Below are positions 41,480-50,894 of a DNA stretch of 64,000 nucleotides, one piece after another. The first letter of the stretch is position 1, and each line of letters starts with the position of its first letter. The position numbers were made by a program, and so were the translations under genes. The stretch covers positions 57,237-121,236 of the forward strand of contig NZ_JHZF01000019.1 of the NCBI RefSeq assembly GCF_000688295.1, given 5' to 3'. The notes below the pieces were generated by a model. The model saw nothing but the letters and a program-made list of their open reading frames with translations. It did no database searches and was not told where the DNA came from. The stretch comes from Pseudooceanicola nanhaiensis DSM 18065 (GTDB taxonomy: Bacteria; Pseudomonadota; Alphaproteobacteria; Rhodobacterales; Rhodobacteraceae).

Positions 41480-43825
41480 ATGAGCACTCCCGACAGTTCT
41501 GAAACCACAGCAGCTTCTTCGGTATTCGTTTGCCCCATGCACCCTGAGGTGCGGCAGGACGAGCCCGGCAATTGTCCGAAATGCGGGATGCACCTCGTGC
41601 CGGAATCGGAGCTCGAGGTCCATTCAGCACATGATCATCACGAACACCACGCGGGTGCCACGCCGGCCGATGGCCGATATGATCTGGTTCCTACAGGACA
41701 TGATGGTCCCATTTTCACCTGCCCGATGCACCCTCAGGTGCGGCAGCCTGATCCGGGCGCGTGTCCGATCTGTGGTATGGGATTGGAACTGGAATCCGGT
41801 GTGCCGGGCGATGAAGGTCCAAATCCCGAACTGGTGGATTTCACACGGCGGTTCTGGGTCGGCACAGTCCTGACGATCCCGCTCCTTGTCCTCACGATGG
41901 GGCCATTCGTCGGTTTCCCCGCAGTCCGGACTTTTTTTGGCGAAAGCACCACACAATGGATCGAATTGATCCTGGCAACGCCAGTGGTCTTGTGGTGCGG
42001 CTGGCCGTTTCTGGAACGCGGATGGATTTCGTTCCGCACATTGAACCTCAACATGTTCTCCCTGATCGGCATGGGCGTTCTTGCCGCCTGGCTCTTCAGC
42101 GTCGTTGCCGTTCTCGCACCGGACATATTCCCTGATGGGTTCCGAGACTCCGAAGGCCATGTCGGCGTCTATTTCGAGGCGGCGGCGGTGATCGTGACGC
42201 TGGTGCTGCTCGGCCAGGTGATGGAACTACGCGCCCGCGAGGGGACCGGCAAGGCGATCCGCGCGCTTCTCGACATGGCGGCAAAGACCGCGCGGGTCAT
42301 CCGGGACGACGGATCCGAGGAGGAAATCCCGCTGGAGGACGTGCAAGTCGGGGACCGGCTGCGCGTGCGGCCCGGTGACAAGGTGCCGGTCGATGGCGTG
42401 GTTCTGGACGGCCGGTCCTCGGTCGACGAAAGCATGATCTCCGGTGAACCCGTGCCGGTCGAGAAGACCGAGGGCGACCCGCTGACCGGCGCGACGATCA
42501 ATGGCACCGGCAGTCTGGTGATGGAGGCGACGCGTGTCGGGTCCGACACGATGCTGGCTCAAATTGTCGAGATGGTGTCGAACGCGCAGCGCTCGCGCGC
42601 CCCGATCCAGAAATACGCCGACAAGGTGGCGGGATATTTCGTTCCGGCCGTCATCGGTATCGCGGTCCTGTCCTTCATCGCCTGGGCGATCTGGGGGCCC
42701 GCGCCTGCGCTTTCCTACGCATTGATTTCGGCGGTGGCGGTTCTGATCATCGCCTGTCCTTGTGCGCTTGGCCTGGCGACACCGATGTCGATCATGACAG
42801 CGACAGGACGGGGCGCTCAGGCAGGGGTGCTGATCAAGAACGCCGAGGCGCTGGAGCGGTTCGAGAAAGTCGATACCCTGATCGTCGACAAGACCGGCAC
42901 GTTGACCGAAGGCAAGCCGCGGCTTGTCGACGTACTCCCGCAACCCGGCCACGACGAAGCCGAGGTCTTGCGTCTCGCCGCATCGCTTGAGCGCGGATCG
43001 GAGCACCCCTTGGCCGAAGCGATCGTCAGGGGTGCGGAGGAGCGAGATGTCAAAATGGACGAGGCACGGGACTTCGAGGCGGTCACTGGCAAGGGCGTCA
43101 AGGGGGTCGTTGACGGCAAAGCGGTCGCGCTCGGCAATTTGGCGATGATCCGCGAATTGGGGCTCGAGGCGGGCGCGTTGACCGCCAAGGCCAATGCCCG
43201 CCGCGACGAAGGCGAGACGGTCATGTTCGTTGTGCTGGATGGCGAGATCGCCGGTCTAGTTGCTGTCGCCGACCCAGTGAAGGAGACCACGCCAGAAGCC
43301 ATCGAGGATCTGCATGAACTGGGGTTCCGCGTCATCATGGCGACCGGCGACAACGAACGCACGGCCAAGGCCATCGGCACGCGGCTCGGAATCGATGAGA
43401 TCCGGGCCGACGTGCTGCCGGAGGACAAGGCGCGGATCATCCTTGAGTTGCAAGAGGCGGGCCACAAGGTCGCCATGGCCGGGGATGGCGTCAACGACGC
43501 CCCCGCGCTCGCGCAGGCCGATGTCGGCATCGCCATGGGCACCGGCGCCGATGTGGCCATCGAAAGCGCGGGCGTCACGCTGGTCAAGGGCAACCTTGAT
43601 GGTATCGTGCGTGCGCGGCGGCTCGCCCGGGCCACGATGCGCAACATCCGCCAGAACCTGTTCTTCGCGCTGATCTACAACGCCTCCGGCGTGCCGGTCG
43701 CGGCGGGAGTTCTGTTTCCCTTCTTTGGCATCCTCATCAGTCCGATGTTTGCTGCCTTCGCCATGAGCGCGTCGTCAATCTCGGTGGTGCTCAATTCGCT
43801 GCGCCTTCGCGGCGTTCGTATCTAG
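41480..43825 (+). CDS. Copper-translocating P-type ATPase with two N-terminal HMBD zinc-ribbon-like domains
   Basis: About 781 residues. Instead of HMA domains it has two copies of the [20 protein letters not shown] heavy-metal-binding domain (HMBD), then a His-rich linker ([12 protein letters not shown]), and a P1B core with TGE-type loop [13 protein letters not shown] helix [14 protein letters not shown] near residue 426, [12 protein letters not shown] near 470 and [10 protein letters not shown]. This layout is the CopB/Cu(II) or silver-type subgroup, often exporting copper to the periplasm along with CopA. The ATG at 41480 is chosen because AAAGGA lies just upstream. An APC permease gene follows. 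Confidence 0.94.
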   Translation: MSTPDSSETTAASSVFVCPMHPEVRQDEPGNCPKCGMHLVPESELEVHSAHDHHEHHAGATPADGRYDLVPTGHDGPIFTCPMHPQVRQPDPGACPICGMGLELESGVPGDEGPNPELVDFTRRFWVGTVLTIPLLVLTMGPFVGFPAVRTFFGESTTQWIELILATPVVLWCGWPFLERGWISFRTLNLNMFSLIGMGVLAAWLFSVVAVLAPDIFPDGFRDSEGHVGVYFEAAAVIVTLVLLGQVMELRAREGTGKAIRALLDMAAKTARVIRDDGSEEEIPLEDVQVGDRLRVRPGDKVPVDGVVLDGRSSVDESMISGEPVPVEKTEGDPLTGATINGTGSLVMEATRVGSDTMLAQIVEMVSNAQRSRAPIQKYADKVAGYFVPAVIGIAVLSFIAWAIWGPAPALSYALISAVAVLIIACPCALGLATPMSIMTATGRGAQAGVLIKNAEALERFEKVDTLIVDKTGTLTEGKPRLVDVLPQPGHDEAEVLRLAASLERGSEHPLAEAIVRGAEERDVKMDEARDFEAVTGKGVKGVVDGKAVALGNLAMIRELGLEAGALTAKANARRDEGETVMFVVLDGEIAGLVAVADPVKETTPEAIEDLHELGFRVIMATGDNERTAKAIGTRLGIDEIRADVLPEDKARIILELQEAGHKVAMAGDGVNDAPALAQADVGIAMGTGADVAIESAGVTLVKGNLDGIVRARRLARATMRNIRQNLFFALIYNASGVPVAAGVLFPFFGILISPMFAAFAMSASSISVVLNSLRLRGVRI

Positions 43826-43873
43826 AAGCGCGCAACAGCGTTCGGATGAACCAAAATTAAAAGGGGGCCATTT

Positions 43874-45211
43874 ATGCAGAGCGAAAAAGAAACGTACCGC
43901 GAAAATTCCATCAGTCTGGGCGGAGCCGTTGCGATGGGGACAGGCGTGATGATCGGCGCTGGAATCTTTGCGTTGACGGGGCAAATCGCGCAGCTCGCCG
44001 GCCCGCTTTTCCCGCTTGCATTCATCGCCGGCGCGGTCGTCACAAGCTTCAGCGCCTACAGCTACATCAGGATGTCGAACAAATGGCCGTCCTCGGGTGG
44101 CATCGCCATGATCCTGCAGAAATGCTATGGCCCCGGAGCCATCGCGGGCGGGGCCGCACTGCTGATGGCGCTCAGCATGGTGATCGCGGAAAGCCTCGTC
44201 GCGCGAACCTTCGCCACCTATGTCCTGCGCCCTTTCGATATCGAAGGTGGCCCATTGGTCCCCGCTCTGGCTGTGGCCGTGATCGTTTTCGCCTTTTTGG
44301 TGAACATGGCCGGAAACCGCTCGGTCGGGCTGTTCTCGTTGATCATGGCCGCGATCAAGATCGGAGGCATAGCTCTGTTTGGCATCGCGGCCCTGTGGTC
44401 CAGTGGTTTTGCGTTCGCCGCGGCGTCCGAGACCTCACAATCCTACGGGCTCACGGGGTTCATCGCCTCTACGGCGCTGGCCATCCTTGCGTTCAAGGGA
44501 TTCACCACGATCACCAACAGCGGAGCCGAGATCACTGAACCAAATCGCAATGTTGGCCGAGCGATCATGTTCTCTATCGGAATCTGCGTCGTCGTCTACC
44601 TGTTGGTCGCCTACGGGGTCGGTTCGAGTCTCACGATCGAGGAGATCATCTCAGCGCGTGACTATTCGCTGGCACAAGCGGCGCAGCCCGCCCTTGGACA
44701 AACCGGCTTCATACTCACGGTGATCCTGGCCGCTGTCGCAACGGCGTCCGGCGTTCTGGCCAGCGTCTTCGCGGTGTCGCGTATGCTGGCGATGCTGACC
44801 GACATGGAAATGATCCCGCACAGCCACTTCGGTATGCCAGGTCCCATCCAACGCCACACCCTGGTCTATACTGTCGTCATCGCCGCGACGTTGGCCGTGC
44901 TCTTTGATTTAGGCCGGATCGCATCCCTCGGTGCTTTCTTTTACCTCGTCATGGACATGATCATACATTGGGGCGTGTTCCGCTATCGTCGAGCAGACGT
45001 CGGCGCCTTCGGTATCGTGCTTTTGACTGCCCTGGCGCTCGATGCGATAGTACTGGCAGCTTTCACCGTGATGAAGCTTCAAAGCGACCCGATGATCGTT
45101 CTCTACGCCGCTGTCGGGATGATCGCTGTGTTCGCCTTCGAGCGCGTTTACTTGTCGCAATGGGTGGCACCGCAAGTCGCCCCCGCCCCCGCCCACGCCC
45201 ACGGTGATTAG
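43874..45211 (+). CDS. APC superfamily amino acid/polyamine permease
   Basis: The 445-residue protein has about 12 transmembrane helices and the consensus amphipathic GTGVMIGAGIFALTGQIAQ loop of the APC superfamily, with TSFSAYSYIRMSNKWPSSGG and AFKGFTTITNSGAEITEP. It would take up an amino acid or a related amine with protons. The C-terminus ends with HAHGD. It lies 48 bases after the copper ATPase on the same strand, so it is probably part of the same copper-inducible unit, which is not explained by its family. Confidence 0.85.
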   Translation: MQSEKETYRENSISLGGAVAMGTGVMIGAGIFALTGQIAQLAGPLFPLAFIAGAVVTSFSAYSYIRMSNKWPSSGGIAMILQKCYGPGAIAGGAALLMALSMVIAESLVARTFATYVLRPFDIEGGPLVPALAVAVIVFAFLVNMAGNRSVGLFSLIMAAIKIGGIALFGIAALWSSGFAFAAASETSQSYGLTGFIASTALAILAFKGFTTITNSGAEITEPNRNVGRAIMFSIGICVVVYLLVAYGVGSSLTIEEIISARDYSLAQAAQPALGQTGFILTVILAAVATASGVLASVFAVSRMLAMLTDMEMIPHSHFGMPGPIQRHTLVYTVVIAATLAVLFDLGRIASLGAFFYLVMDMIIHWGVFRYRRADVGAFGIVLLTALALDAIVLAAFTVMKLQSDPMIVLYAAVGMIAVFAFERVYLSQWVAPQVAPAPAHAHGD

Positions 45212-45218
45212 CCTGCCA

Positions 45219-45863
45219 TCACCTGGCCTGAAGAGATGCGATGCCTTGTGCGCCGATCGTGATCAGCCCGACCGACAAGGCAAACGCAGCCAGGGCAAGC
45301 AGCATCACGCCCGTGTTCATGGGCAAGCGACGTACAACCGGTCCAAGAAATTCCGACCGCCCGAAAGCCGAGACGTAGAGCGGCAACGCGCTTATCATAG
45401 TCGCATAGAGGTAAACGCCGGAGATGTTCTCGAAAAACGCCGAACGCGCAAGAGTCGGGGATACAACCGCCAAAGCGGTTGAACGATTGCCGCCGAATGA
45501 CCCGAACCAGTCGGCAGATAGAACGTATATCAGCACGTGGAGACCTGGAAAGAGAAGGGCTCTGAGCAAGACATCGACCAGCACGAAAAACGCCGTGTCT
45601 CTTGAGCCCGCCTTTGGTTGCTTTGTCATAGCGAAAAGGAAAAAACTGACATAGTTGACGGCAAAAACCACGGGCAAACCGTTGGTCGCAACCTGCCTTA
45701 GTAAGCGCATGAGTGCCGGTCCGCCGGCAGCAAGAGCCGGAGCAAAGCCCGGAGCCAGTAAGACGTAGAACAACAGGACCGGCAGTAATGCAGCGAAGCT
45801 GAACAGCAGGACATTTCTAACAAACTGAGCCGCGGGCATACTGATAGAGAAAAATCTATCCAT
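45219..45863 (-). CDS. Multi-pass membrane protein of unknown function
   Basis: About 214 residues with roughly six hydrophobic helices and few charged residues; a stretch RSTALAVVSPTLARSAFFEN between the fourth and fifth helices is polar. It resembles no family I can name. The ATG at 45863 is chosen; a GTG at 45890 would extend it by nine residues. It converges on the APC permease with seven bases between stops, and its upstream side lies against an IS5-family remnant. Confidence 0.6.
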   Translation of the reverse strand: MDRFFSISMPAAQFVRNVLLFSFAALLPVLLFYVLLAPGFAPALAAGGPALMRLLRQVATNGLPVVFAVNYVSFFLFAMTKQPKAGSRDTAFFVLVDVLLRALLFPGLHVLIYVLSADWFGSFGGNRSTALAVVSPTLARSAFFENISGVYLYATMISALPLYVSAFGRSEFLGPVVRRLPMNTGVMLLALAAFALSVGLITIGAQGIASLQAR

Positions 45864-45904
45864 TGAAATAGCCTGCCATGTGGGCACCACTAGGTCGATG
45901 ATAC

Positions 45905-46088
45905 GGGGCGTTGTTGCACAAGTCTGACGCCTCAGGATTCCCTTCGCGAACCCATGCTGTTAGCCGCATTCCATGAGCAACCCATCTCCCGCCCGCTATC
46001 GTACGACCAACTGGTCCAGCTACAACGCATCGCTGCGCAAGCGGGGGTCCCTGCTGATCTGGGTCGACGAAGACATCACTTGGCGCGC
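45905..46088 (+). mobile_element. IS5-family insertion sequence remnant, left end only
   Basis: GGGGCGTTGTTGCACAAG at 45905 resembles the terminal inverted repeat of IS5/IS903-type elements, and is followed at 45973 by the start of the transposase. The element stops within about 110 bases of the transposase start, where CcdA sequence begins. Confidence 0.7.
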
Positions 46089-46802
46089 GCCCTCACCGCC
46101 GCCCTCCTAGCCGGCACGATATCATTTCTGTCCCCCTGCGTGCTACCTCTTGTGCCAGGTTATGTCTCCTACGTAACCGGGCGCACAGCCGCTGAGGGCG
46201 GGGTGGTCGGCGCTTCGCCGTCGCGCGCGGTCTGGCTGAGCCTGTGTTTTGTCCTCGGCTTCTCCACCATCTTCATGGGACTTGGCGCATCCGCGACTGC
46301 AATGGGTCAGGCCCTGCTTCGGTGGCGGTATGAACTCAACCTCGTTGGGGGCGGCATCATCATTTTCTTCGGGCTCTTCATGATAGGAGCCGCGCGTGTT
46401 TCGGTCATGGAACGCGACTTCCGATTCAATCTCAACATCCCCGGGGGCCAACCCGCTGCGTCCTATGTCCTCGGTCTTGCCTTCGGTTTCGGCTGGACTC
46501 CGTGCATCGGCCCGATCCTCGGCGCGATCCTGACAGCCAGTGCGGCGAGTGCCACGATGGGCGAAGGTATCATGCTGCTTGCCGTCTATTCCGCCGGCCT
46601 TGGAATACCGTTTCTGATCGTGGCCGGATTCACCGACCAGATCGCGGGACGGTTGCGGGCCATCGGCCGGGTTGGCCGCCGCCTCCACCAGCTTGCGGGC
46701 ATAGTGATGATCTTGATGGGGCTGGCGATGATGACAGGGCAGTTGAGCGCGCTGTCATACTGGATGCTCGACGTATTTCCGGTTCTGGGACGGATCGGAT
46801 AG
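45954..46802 (+). CDS. ccdA: CcdA-like cytochrome c biogenesis protein with N-terminus replaced by IS sequence
   Basis: From about residue 44 the protein is a typical six-helix CcdA: TISFLSPCVLPLVPGYVSY with the first redox cysteine, FGFGWTPCIGPILGAILTAS with the second, and RRLHQLAGIVMILMG. It carries electrons from thioredoxin across the membrane to CcmG-like proteins. The first 43 residues are encoded by IS5-derived DNA in a different frame from the transposase and are unlike any CcdA. An in-frame TTG at 46080 would give a nearly normal-length protein. The normal promoter is probably lost, so expression is uncertain. Confidence 0.8.
   Translation: MLLAAFHEQPISRPLSYDQLVQLQRIAAQAGVPADLGRRRHHLARALTAALLAGTISFLSPCVLPLVPGYVSYVTGRTAAEGGVVGASPSRAVWLSLCFVLGFSTIFMGLGASATAMGQALLRWRYELNLVGGGIIIFFGLFMIGAARVSVMERDFRFNLNIPGGQPAASYVLGLAFGFGWTPCIGPILGAILTASAASATMGEGIMLLAVYSAGLGIPFLIVAGFTDQIAGRLRAIGRVGRRLHQLAGIVMILMGLAMMTGQLSALSYWMLDVFPVLGRIG
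45973..46110 (+). pseudogene. IS5-family transposase, N-terminal fragment
   Basis: The frame from ATG 45973 reads MSNPSPARYRTTNWSSYN, ASLRKRGSLLIWVDEDITW, the conserved N-terminus of IS5-family transposases. After about 38 residues the match ends and the frame runs into the ccdA gene in another frame, stopping at 46110. The rest of the roughly 270-310-residue transposase is missing, so this is a deletion-junction remnant. Confidence 0.8.
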
Positions 46803-46842
46803 CTCCATTAGTAGCAGCGTCTATTGATAACAGAAAATTTTC

Positions 46843-46873
46843 TTGAACCTCTAGTAGCTTTAGGAGTTAAGCC
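46843..46873 (+). promoter_or_regulatory. MerR-family promoter (second type) before L,D-transpeptidase copy 4
   Basis: TTGAAC (46843-46848), a 19-base spacer with CTCTAGTAGCTTTAGGAG, TAAGCC (46868-46873). The CTCTAG/CTTTAG arms resemble CadR/PbrR/ZntR-type sites rather than CueR sites. Confidence 0.6.
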
Positions 46874-46995
46874 ACCGACAAAGAACGGCACCATGGAGCA
46901 AGTTGCCAATAACGCCTCACTCCTTCCCGGGCGAACAACACTGCGTTCGGGGTAAGGTTCGGTTTGCCGTCCAATGCGTGAACGGAGCAATCTAT

Positions 46996-47661
46996 ATGCT
47001 GACAAGACGACATTTCATCCAGACGACCACCGCGCTGTTTTCGGCATCGATATCCAGCCCGCTCCTTGCAGACACGTGGCCTACCGATGCGCAGAAGGCA
47101 GCTTGGGACGCACAGGTTACACCTCCCGGCTACGACCCGGCCACGTCCAACCCTTGGGGCCTTCACCCTCGCTTCCTGCCACAGCGGGTCCTCGCGAAGG
47201 ACGGACTTGTACCCGGTGATATCCATGTCGATGCTGTTGCGCGCTATCTCTACCACATCGAAGAAGGCGGCACGGCGATGCGCTATGGCGTGGCGATCGC
47301 GCGCGGTAAACTTTACGAACCGGGCACCTATACGATCAAGCGCAAGGTCAGGTGGCCGCATTGGCAGCCGACACAAAACATGATCGACCGCGACCCAGAG
47401 CTTTACGCCGATATCGCTGACGGTATGGAACCCGGACCTGAAAACGCGCTCGGATCGCGAGCCCTCTATCTCTTCGTCGGCGACCGAGACACCTATCTAA
47501 GGATTCACGGGACACCGTATCCAAGAAGCATTGGCGGCCGTGCGAGTTCCGGCTGCGTCCGAATGGTCATGGCACACATCAATGATCTCTATCCCAACGT
47601 CGAGATTGGCTCGACGGCATTCCTGTACTCGGCGGAAGACAGCGTCACCCCGAGAAGTTGA
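46996..47661 (+). CDS. L,D-transpeptidase, exported (copy 4)
   Basis: The 221-residue protein starts at the ATG at 46996 (GGAG eight bases upstream) with a Tat-like signal TRRHFIQTTTALF and ends its signal near LLAD. It has the same plan as copy 3: NPWGLHPRFLPQ, DIHVDAVARYLYHIEEGG, YLRIHGTPYPRSIGG and active site RASSGCVRM. The two are near-duplicates but sit behind different regulatory sites. It is expected to cross-link peptidoglycan in the periplasm. Confidence 0.92.
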   Translation: MLTRRHFIQTTTALFSASISSPLLADTWPTDAQKAAWDAQVTPPGYDPATSNPWGLHPRFLPQRVLAKDGLVPGDIHVDAVARYLYHIEEGGTAMRYGVAIARGKLYEPGTYTIKRKVRWPHWQPTQNMIDRDPELYADIADGMEPGPENALGSRALYLFVGDRDTYLRIHGTPYPRSIGGRASSGCVRMVMAHINDLYPNVEIGSTAFLYSAEDSVTPRS

Positions 47662-47708
47662 CTGGCGCATCATGTGTTACGCGTGGGCTTGACGCATCTA
47701 TGGGCTGA

Positions 47709-47981
47709 TCAGGACTGGCGCGAAGTGCAGATGGGGTTGCCACCTGCCGAGCGTAGCGGAACCAAGGTGTTTTCCACCGGACCGCTGTGTTCATACCAAT
47801 AACAGCCATCCTCGGGACGAAGCCGCGCCGTGGTGAGATCCTGACCAGGCGCAGCAAGGGCAATGACGGCCTCGGGAACACTTCCCACTTCGTTGCGAGC
47901 GCCGCCGTCGTCCAGCGTTGGCACCGCGCAGCCAGCAAGCACCAATGTCGCTGCGATAATCGGCGCGTTTCGTTTCTGCAT
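47709..47981 (-). CDS. Small putative lipoprotein
   Basis: About 90 residues, starting at the ATG at 47981 with GAGG six bases upstream. The signal ends with the lipobox LVLAGC, and the mature part contains EDGCYWYEHSGPVENTLVPL and a second cysteine near the end. It looks like a small lipid-anchored surface protein of unknown role. It is divergent from the Zn-type ATPase and its promoter region lies in the same 190-base gap. Confidence 0.65.
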   Translation of the reverse strand: MQKRNAPIIAATLVLAGCAVPTLDDGGARNEVGSVPEAVIALAAPGQDLTTARLRPEDGCYWYEHSGPVENTLVPLRSAGGNPICTSRQS

Positions 47982-48110
47982 GTCTACCTCACTCATTCTG
48001 ATCGCTTCGTACCGGCAAGCGTTGCTCCAACCGCGTCGTTTCAAGGGGGCGGCTAGCTTCAAGCCTCCGCAGGGCGCCTTTCTTGCTGGACGAATATCCA
48101 CTTGTTGCCC

Positions 48111-48141
48111 TTGAAGCTCTAGTTACTGTAGGGGCTATGTC
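48111..48141 (+). promoter_or_regulatory. MerR-family promoter (second type) of the Zn/Cd/Pb-type ATPase
   Basis: TTGAAG (48111-48116), a 19-base spacer with CTCTAGTTACTGTAGGGG, TATGTC (48136-48141), 33 bases before the ATG. The palindrome CTCTAG-TTACTGTAG is close to known CadR/PbrR sites. Confidence 0.7.
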
Positions 48142-48173
48142 AATGTGGAATCAATGAATCCTGAGGTCAATCC

Positions 48174-50528
48174 ATGTCTTCCGACGGCAACCGCAACGAT
48201 CACGGCCATCCGGGTGATCAAGAGCATTCTGACCCAAGAGGCAACTCCTGTTGCGACGCCAGCAAGGACGTCGCGTCCACGGCGCCAGCGCCGTCTGGCG
48301 GAAGGAGCTTTCAGGTCTCCGGGCTCGATTGCGCCGAAGAGGTGGCGATCCTGAACCGGGTTGTCGGGCCGAAAGTGGGCGGAACCGAACACCTGGCATT
48401 CGACGTGATCAACGGGCGAATGACCATCCTCGATAGCGCCGAGAGGATACCAGACGACGAAGTCACGCAGTTGGTCGCAACGACCGGCATGAGCGCCAAG
48501 CCATGGGATGCCGACAACGCAGCAGAGGACCAGGCGGCGCATCTGGCACGTCAGAAGCGCTTTACCTCGTTGAGCGGCGGCTTCTGGGCGGCGGGATTCC
48601 TTTTTCACATTGTCGAGACCGGCATGGGCGGCGCGCTCGGGCTCTTTGCGGGCCATGGCGAGGTGCCTATGCCTATGGTGGAAGCAGGGATCTTCGCCGT
48701 CGCGATTCTTTTTGGCGTCTGGCTTGTCGCGCCCAAGGCCTGGTCTTCGGCGCGGAGGCTTAGCCCCGACATGAACCTGCTCATGGTGGTGGCCGTCGCG
48801 GGCGCCATCGGCCTCGGCGAGTTTTTTGAGGCCGCGACGGTCGCCTTCTTCTTCTCGCTTTCGCTTTATCTTGAGAGCTGGAGCGTGGGGCGGGCGCGTA
48901 ATGCGGTTTCCGCGCTCCTCGATCTGGCGCCGCCAACGGCGCGGGTTCTTTACGACGACGGATCTGAATCCGACGTTCCGGCCGCGGCCGTGGCAGTCAA
49001 TGCAAGGTTTATCGTGCGCGGCGGCGACCGGATCCCCCTCGACGGTGAGGTCGTGGACGGGGCAGGGGCCGTCGATCAGGCCCCAATTACTGGGGAAAGC
49101 GCGCTAGTGCCCAAGGAACCAGGCGACGAGGTCTATGCCGGCACGATCAACGGCGAGGGCACACTGACGGTGCGGGCGACGAAGGCCGCCTCGGACACGG
49201 TGCTCGCGAAAATCATTCGCATGGTGGGCGATGCCCATGCCCGCCGCGCGCCGGTCGAACAGTGGGTGGCCAAGTTCGCGCGCATCTACACACCCATCGT
49301 GATGGCTTTGGCGATCGCCATCGCGCTGGTGCCGCCACTGCTGCTCGGCGGCGCCTGGGACTACTGGTTCTACAATGCTCTGGTCCTTCTGGTCATCGCA
49401 TGTCCTTGCGCGCTGGTCATTTCTACGCCGGTCTCCATCGTGGCAGCGCTGACCGCGTCGGCACGGGCGGGGGTGCTCATCAAGGGCGGCGCCTATGTCG
49501 AGGCGCCGGGGCGGACCACGGCACTGGCGATGGACAAGACCGGGACGATCACCATGGGCGAGCCTGAGGTGGCGGCGGTTCACCCACTGGTCGGCGTTTC
49601 CGCACGCGATCTCATGGCGCTGGCAGCAAGCCTGGAGGCGCGGTCTTCACACCCGCTGGCACGCGCCATCCTCTCGCGCGCCGAAGCCGATGGTGTTTCC
49701 GTGTCTGCCGCAGAGGACACCCGTACCGTGCCCGGGCGCGGTCTGGAAGGACGCGCCGACGGGCGCGCTATCTGGCTCGGCTCGGATCGCTTCGCCGAAG
49801 AGAAGGGGTTCGGCAATGCCATTCCGGCGGATCTGCGGGATCGGATCGAAGGGGCAGGGAGCACCCTCGTTGCCGTGGGTGACGAGACCGGCGTGACCGG
49901 CGTACTGGAGCTTCGCGACCGCATCCGCCCAGATGCAAAGGGGATCGTTGCGCGTCTGCATGCGCAGGGTGTGAAGACCATCGTGATGTTGACGGGCGAC
50001 AACGAACGCACCGCGCGCGCGGTGGCAGCCGAAGTCGGCATCGACGAGGTGCGCGCCGAACTTTTGCCAGAAGACAAGGTGACGGCCATTGAGGAACTCG
50101 TCGAAAGCCACGACATGGTGGCGATGATCGGCGACGGTGTGAATGACGCACCGGCCATGGCGCGGGCGCATTATGCCATCGCCATGGGCGCTGTCGGATC
50201 GGATGCCGCGATCGAGACGGCCGACATCGCGCTGATGACCGACGACATCGGCAAGGTACCCTGGCTTATCGGCCATTCGCGCCGTGCCATGACGATCATC
50301 CACCAGAATATCGGCATATCGCTGGCGACCAAGGCGCTGTTCGTCGGGCTGACCGCGTTCGGTATGGCCTCAATGTGGGGCGCCATTGCTGCGGATGTAG
50401 GCGTGTCTCTGCTGGTGGTCGCCAACGCACTTCGGCTCCTGAACGGCCATCAGGTTGAGGCCGGGCCTTCAGGCGGAGAACCGGTGGGCGAGCAGATGGC
50501 GAAAGGAGCACTGGCGCACGGTCATTGA
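48174..50528 (+). CDS. Zn(II)/Cd(II)/Pb(II)-exporting P1B-type ATPase
   Basis: The 784-residue protein has a His/Asp-rich N-terminus (NRNDHGHPGDQEHSDP), one degenerate HMA domain (VSGLDCAEEVAILN, a DCAEE variant rather than CxxC, with an extra SCCD before it), and a core with TGES loop, CPC helix VIACPCALVISTPVS near residue 410, LAMDKTGTITMG near 454, SSHPLARAI and [10 protein letters not shown]. The CPCALVIS motif and the DCAxE domain place it in the P1B-2 group that exports divalent soft metals. It overlaps a convergent small gene by seven bases. Confidence 0.93.
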   Translation: MSSDGNRNDHGHPGDQEHSDPRGNSCCDASKDVASTAPAPSGGRSFQVSGLDCAEEVAILNRVVGPKVGGTEHLAFDVINGRMTILDSAERIPDDEVTQLVATTGMSAKPWDADNAAEDQAAHLARQKRFTSLSGGFWAAGFLFHIVETGMGGALGLFAGHGEVPMPMVEAGIFAVAILFGVWLVAPKAWSSARRLSPDMNLLMVVAVAGAIGLGEFFEAATVAFFFSLSLYLESWSVGRARNAVSALLDLAPPTARVLYDDGSESDVPAAAVAVNARFIVRGGDRIPLDGEVVDGAGAVDQAPITGESALVPKEPGDEVYAGTINGEGTLTVRATKAASDTVLAKIIRMVGDAHARRAPVEQWVAKFARIYTPIVMALAIAIALVPPLLLGGAWDYWFYNALVLLVIACPCALVISTPVSIVAALTASARAGVLIKGGAYVEAPGRTTALAMDKTGTITMGEPEVAAVHPLVGVSARDLMALAASLEARSSHPLARAILSRAEADGVSVSAAEDTRTVPGRGLEGRADGRAIWLGSDRFAEEKGFGNAIPADLRDRIEGAGSTLVAVGDETGVTGVLELRDRIRPDAKGIVARLHAQGVKTIVMLTGDNERTARAVAAEVGIDEVRAELLPEDKVTAIEELVESHDMVAMIGDGVNDAPAMARAHYAIAMGAVGSDAAIETADIALMTDDIGKVPWLIGHSRRAMTIIHQNIGISLATKALFVGLTAFGMASMWGAIAADVGVSLLVVANALRLLNGHQVEAGPSGGEPVGEQMAKGALAHGH

Positions 50529-50797
50529 TCCGGCGGTTTCGGTAGCTCGATATCGCTTTTGCGGTCCAGCCACGCCAGCGCCCCGACAGAGAATTCCGAA
50601 CCCCGGTAGGGTTCCGTCCAGGCGGTCTCGATGTCGTCCCAGGGCAGAGGCTCGAGATTTCCAAGAAAGAGCGTCAGACGGTAGGCCGCTGCCTCGGGAA
50701 GCCAAGGCGCCTCCTTGGCCGGCGTCGCGGCGACAGGTCCGGACAGGAGGAGCGCACTTGCGAGTGTGGCGAGCAGCACTCTCATAATATTTCGCAT
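50522..50797 (-). CDS. Small exported protein of unknown function next to MntR-like operator
   Basis: About 91 residues with a signal peptide (MRVLLATLASALLLSGPVAA) and a short mature part with YRLTLFLGNLEPLPWDDIETAW, SEFSVGALAWLDRKSD. The start at 50797 has GGAGG eight bases upstream. It overlaps the ATPase stop by seven bases and is divergent from the MntR-like regulator, with an operator-like palindrome directly between. No family was recognised. Confidence 0.65.
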   Translation of the reverse strand: MRNIMRVLLATLASALLLSGPVAATPAKEAPWLPEAAAYRLTLFLGNLEPLPWDDIETAWTEPYRGSEFSVGALAWLDRKSDIELPKPPDQ

Positions 50798-50818
50798 CAC
50801 CACGGCCTCCAAAGTAAA

Positions 50819-50838
50819 AAGTTAGACATGGCTAACTT
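50819..50838. promoter_or_regulatory. Perfect palindrome, candidate MntR operator
   Basis: AAGTTAG (50819-50825) and CTAACTT (50832-50838) flank ACATGG. The half-site resembles the TTAGCC/GGCTAA class bound by MntR/DtxR regulators. It lies between the small exported-protein gene and the regulator gene. Confidence 0.6.
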
Positions 50839-50894
50839 ATCTACCCGAAGCAAACAAGTTGTCAATCCCGCTGTTTCGCTGCAAAGTCCCGAGT

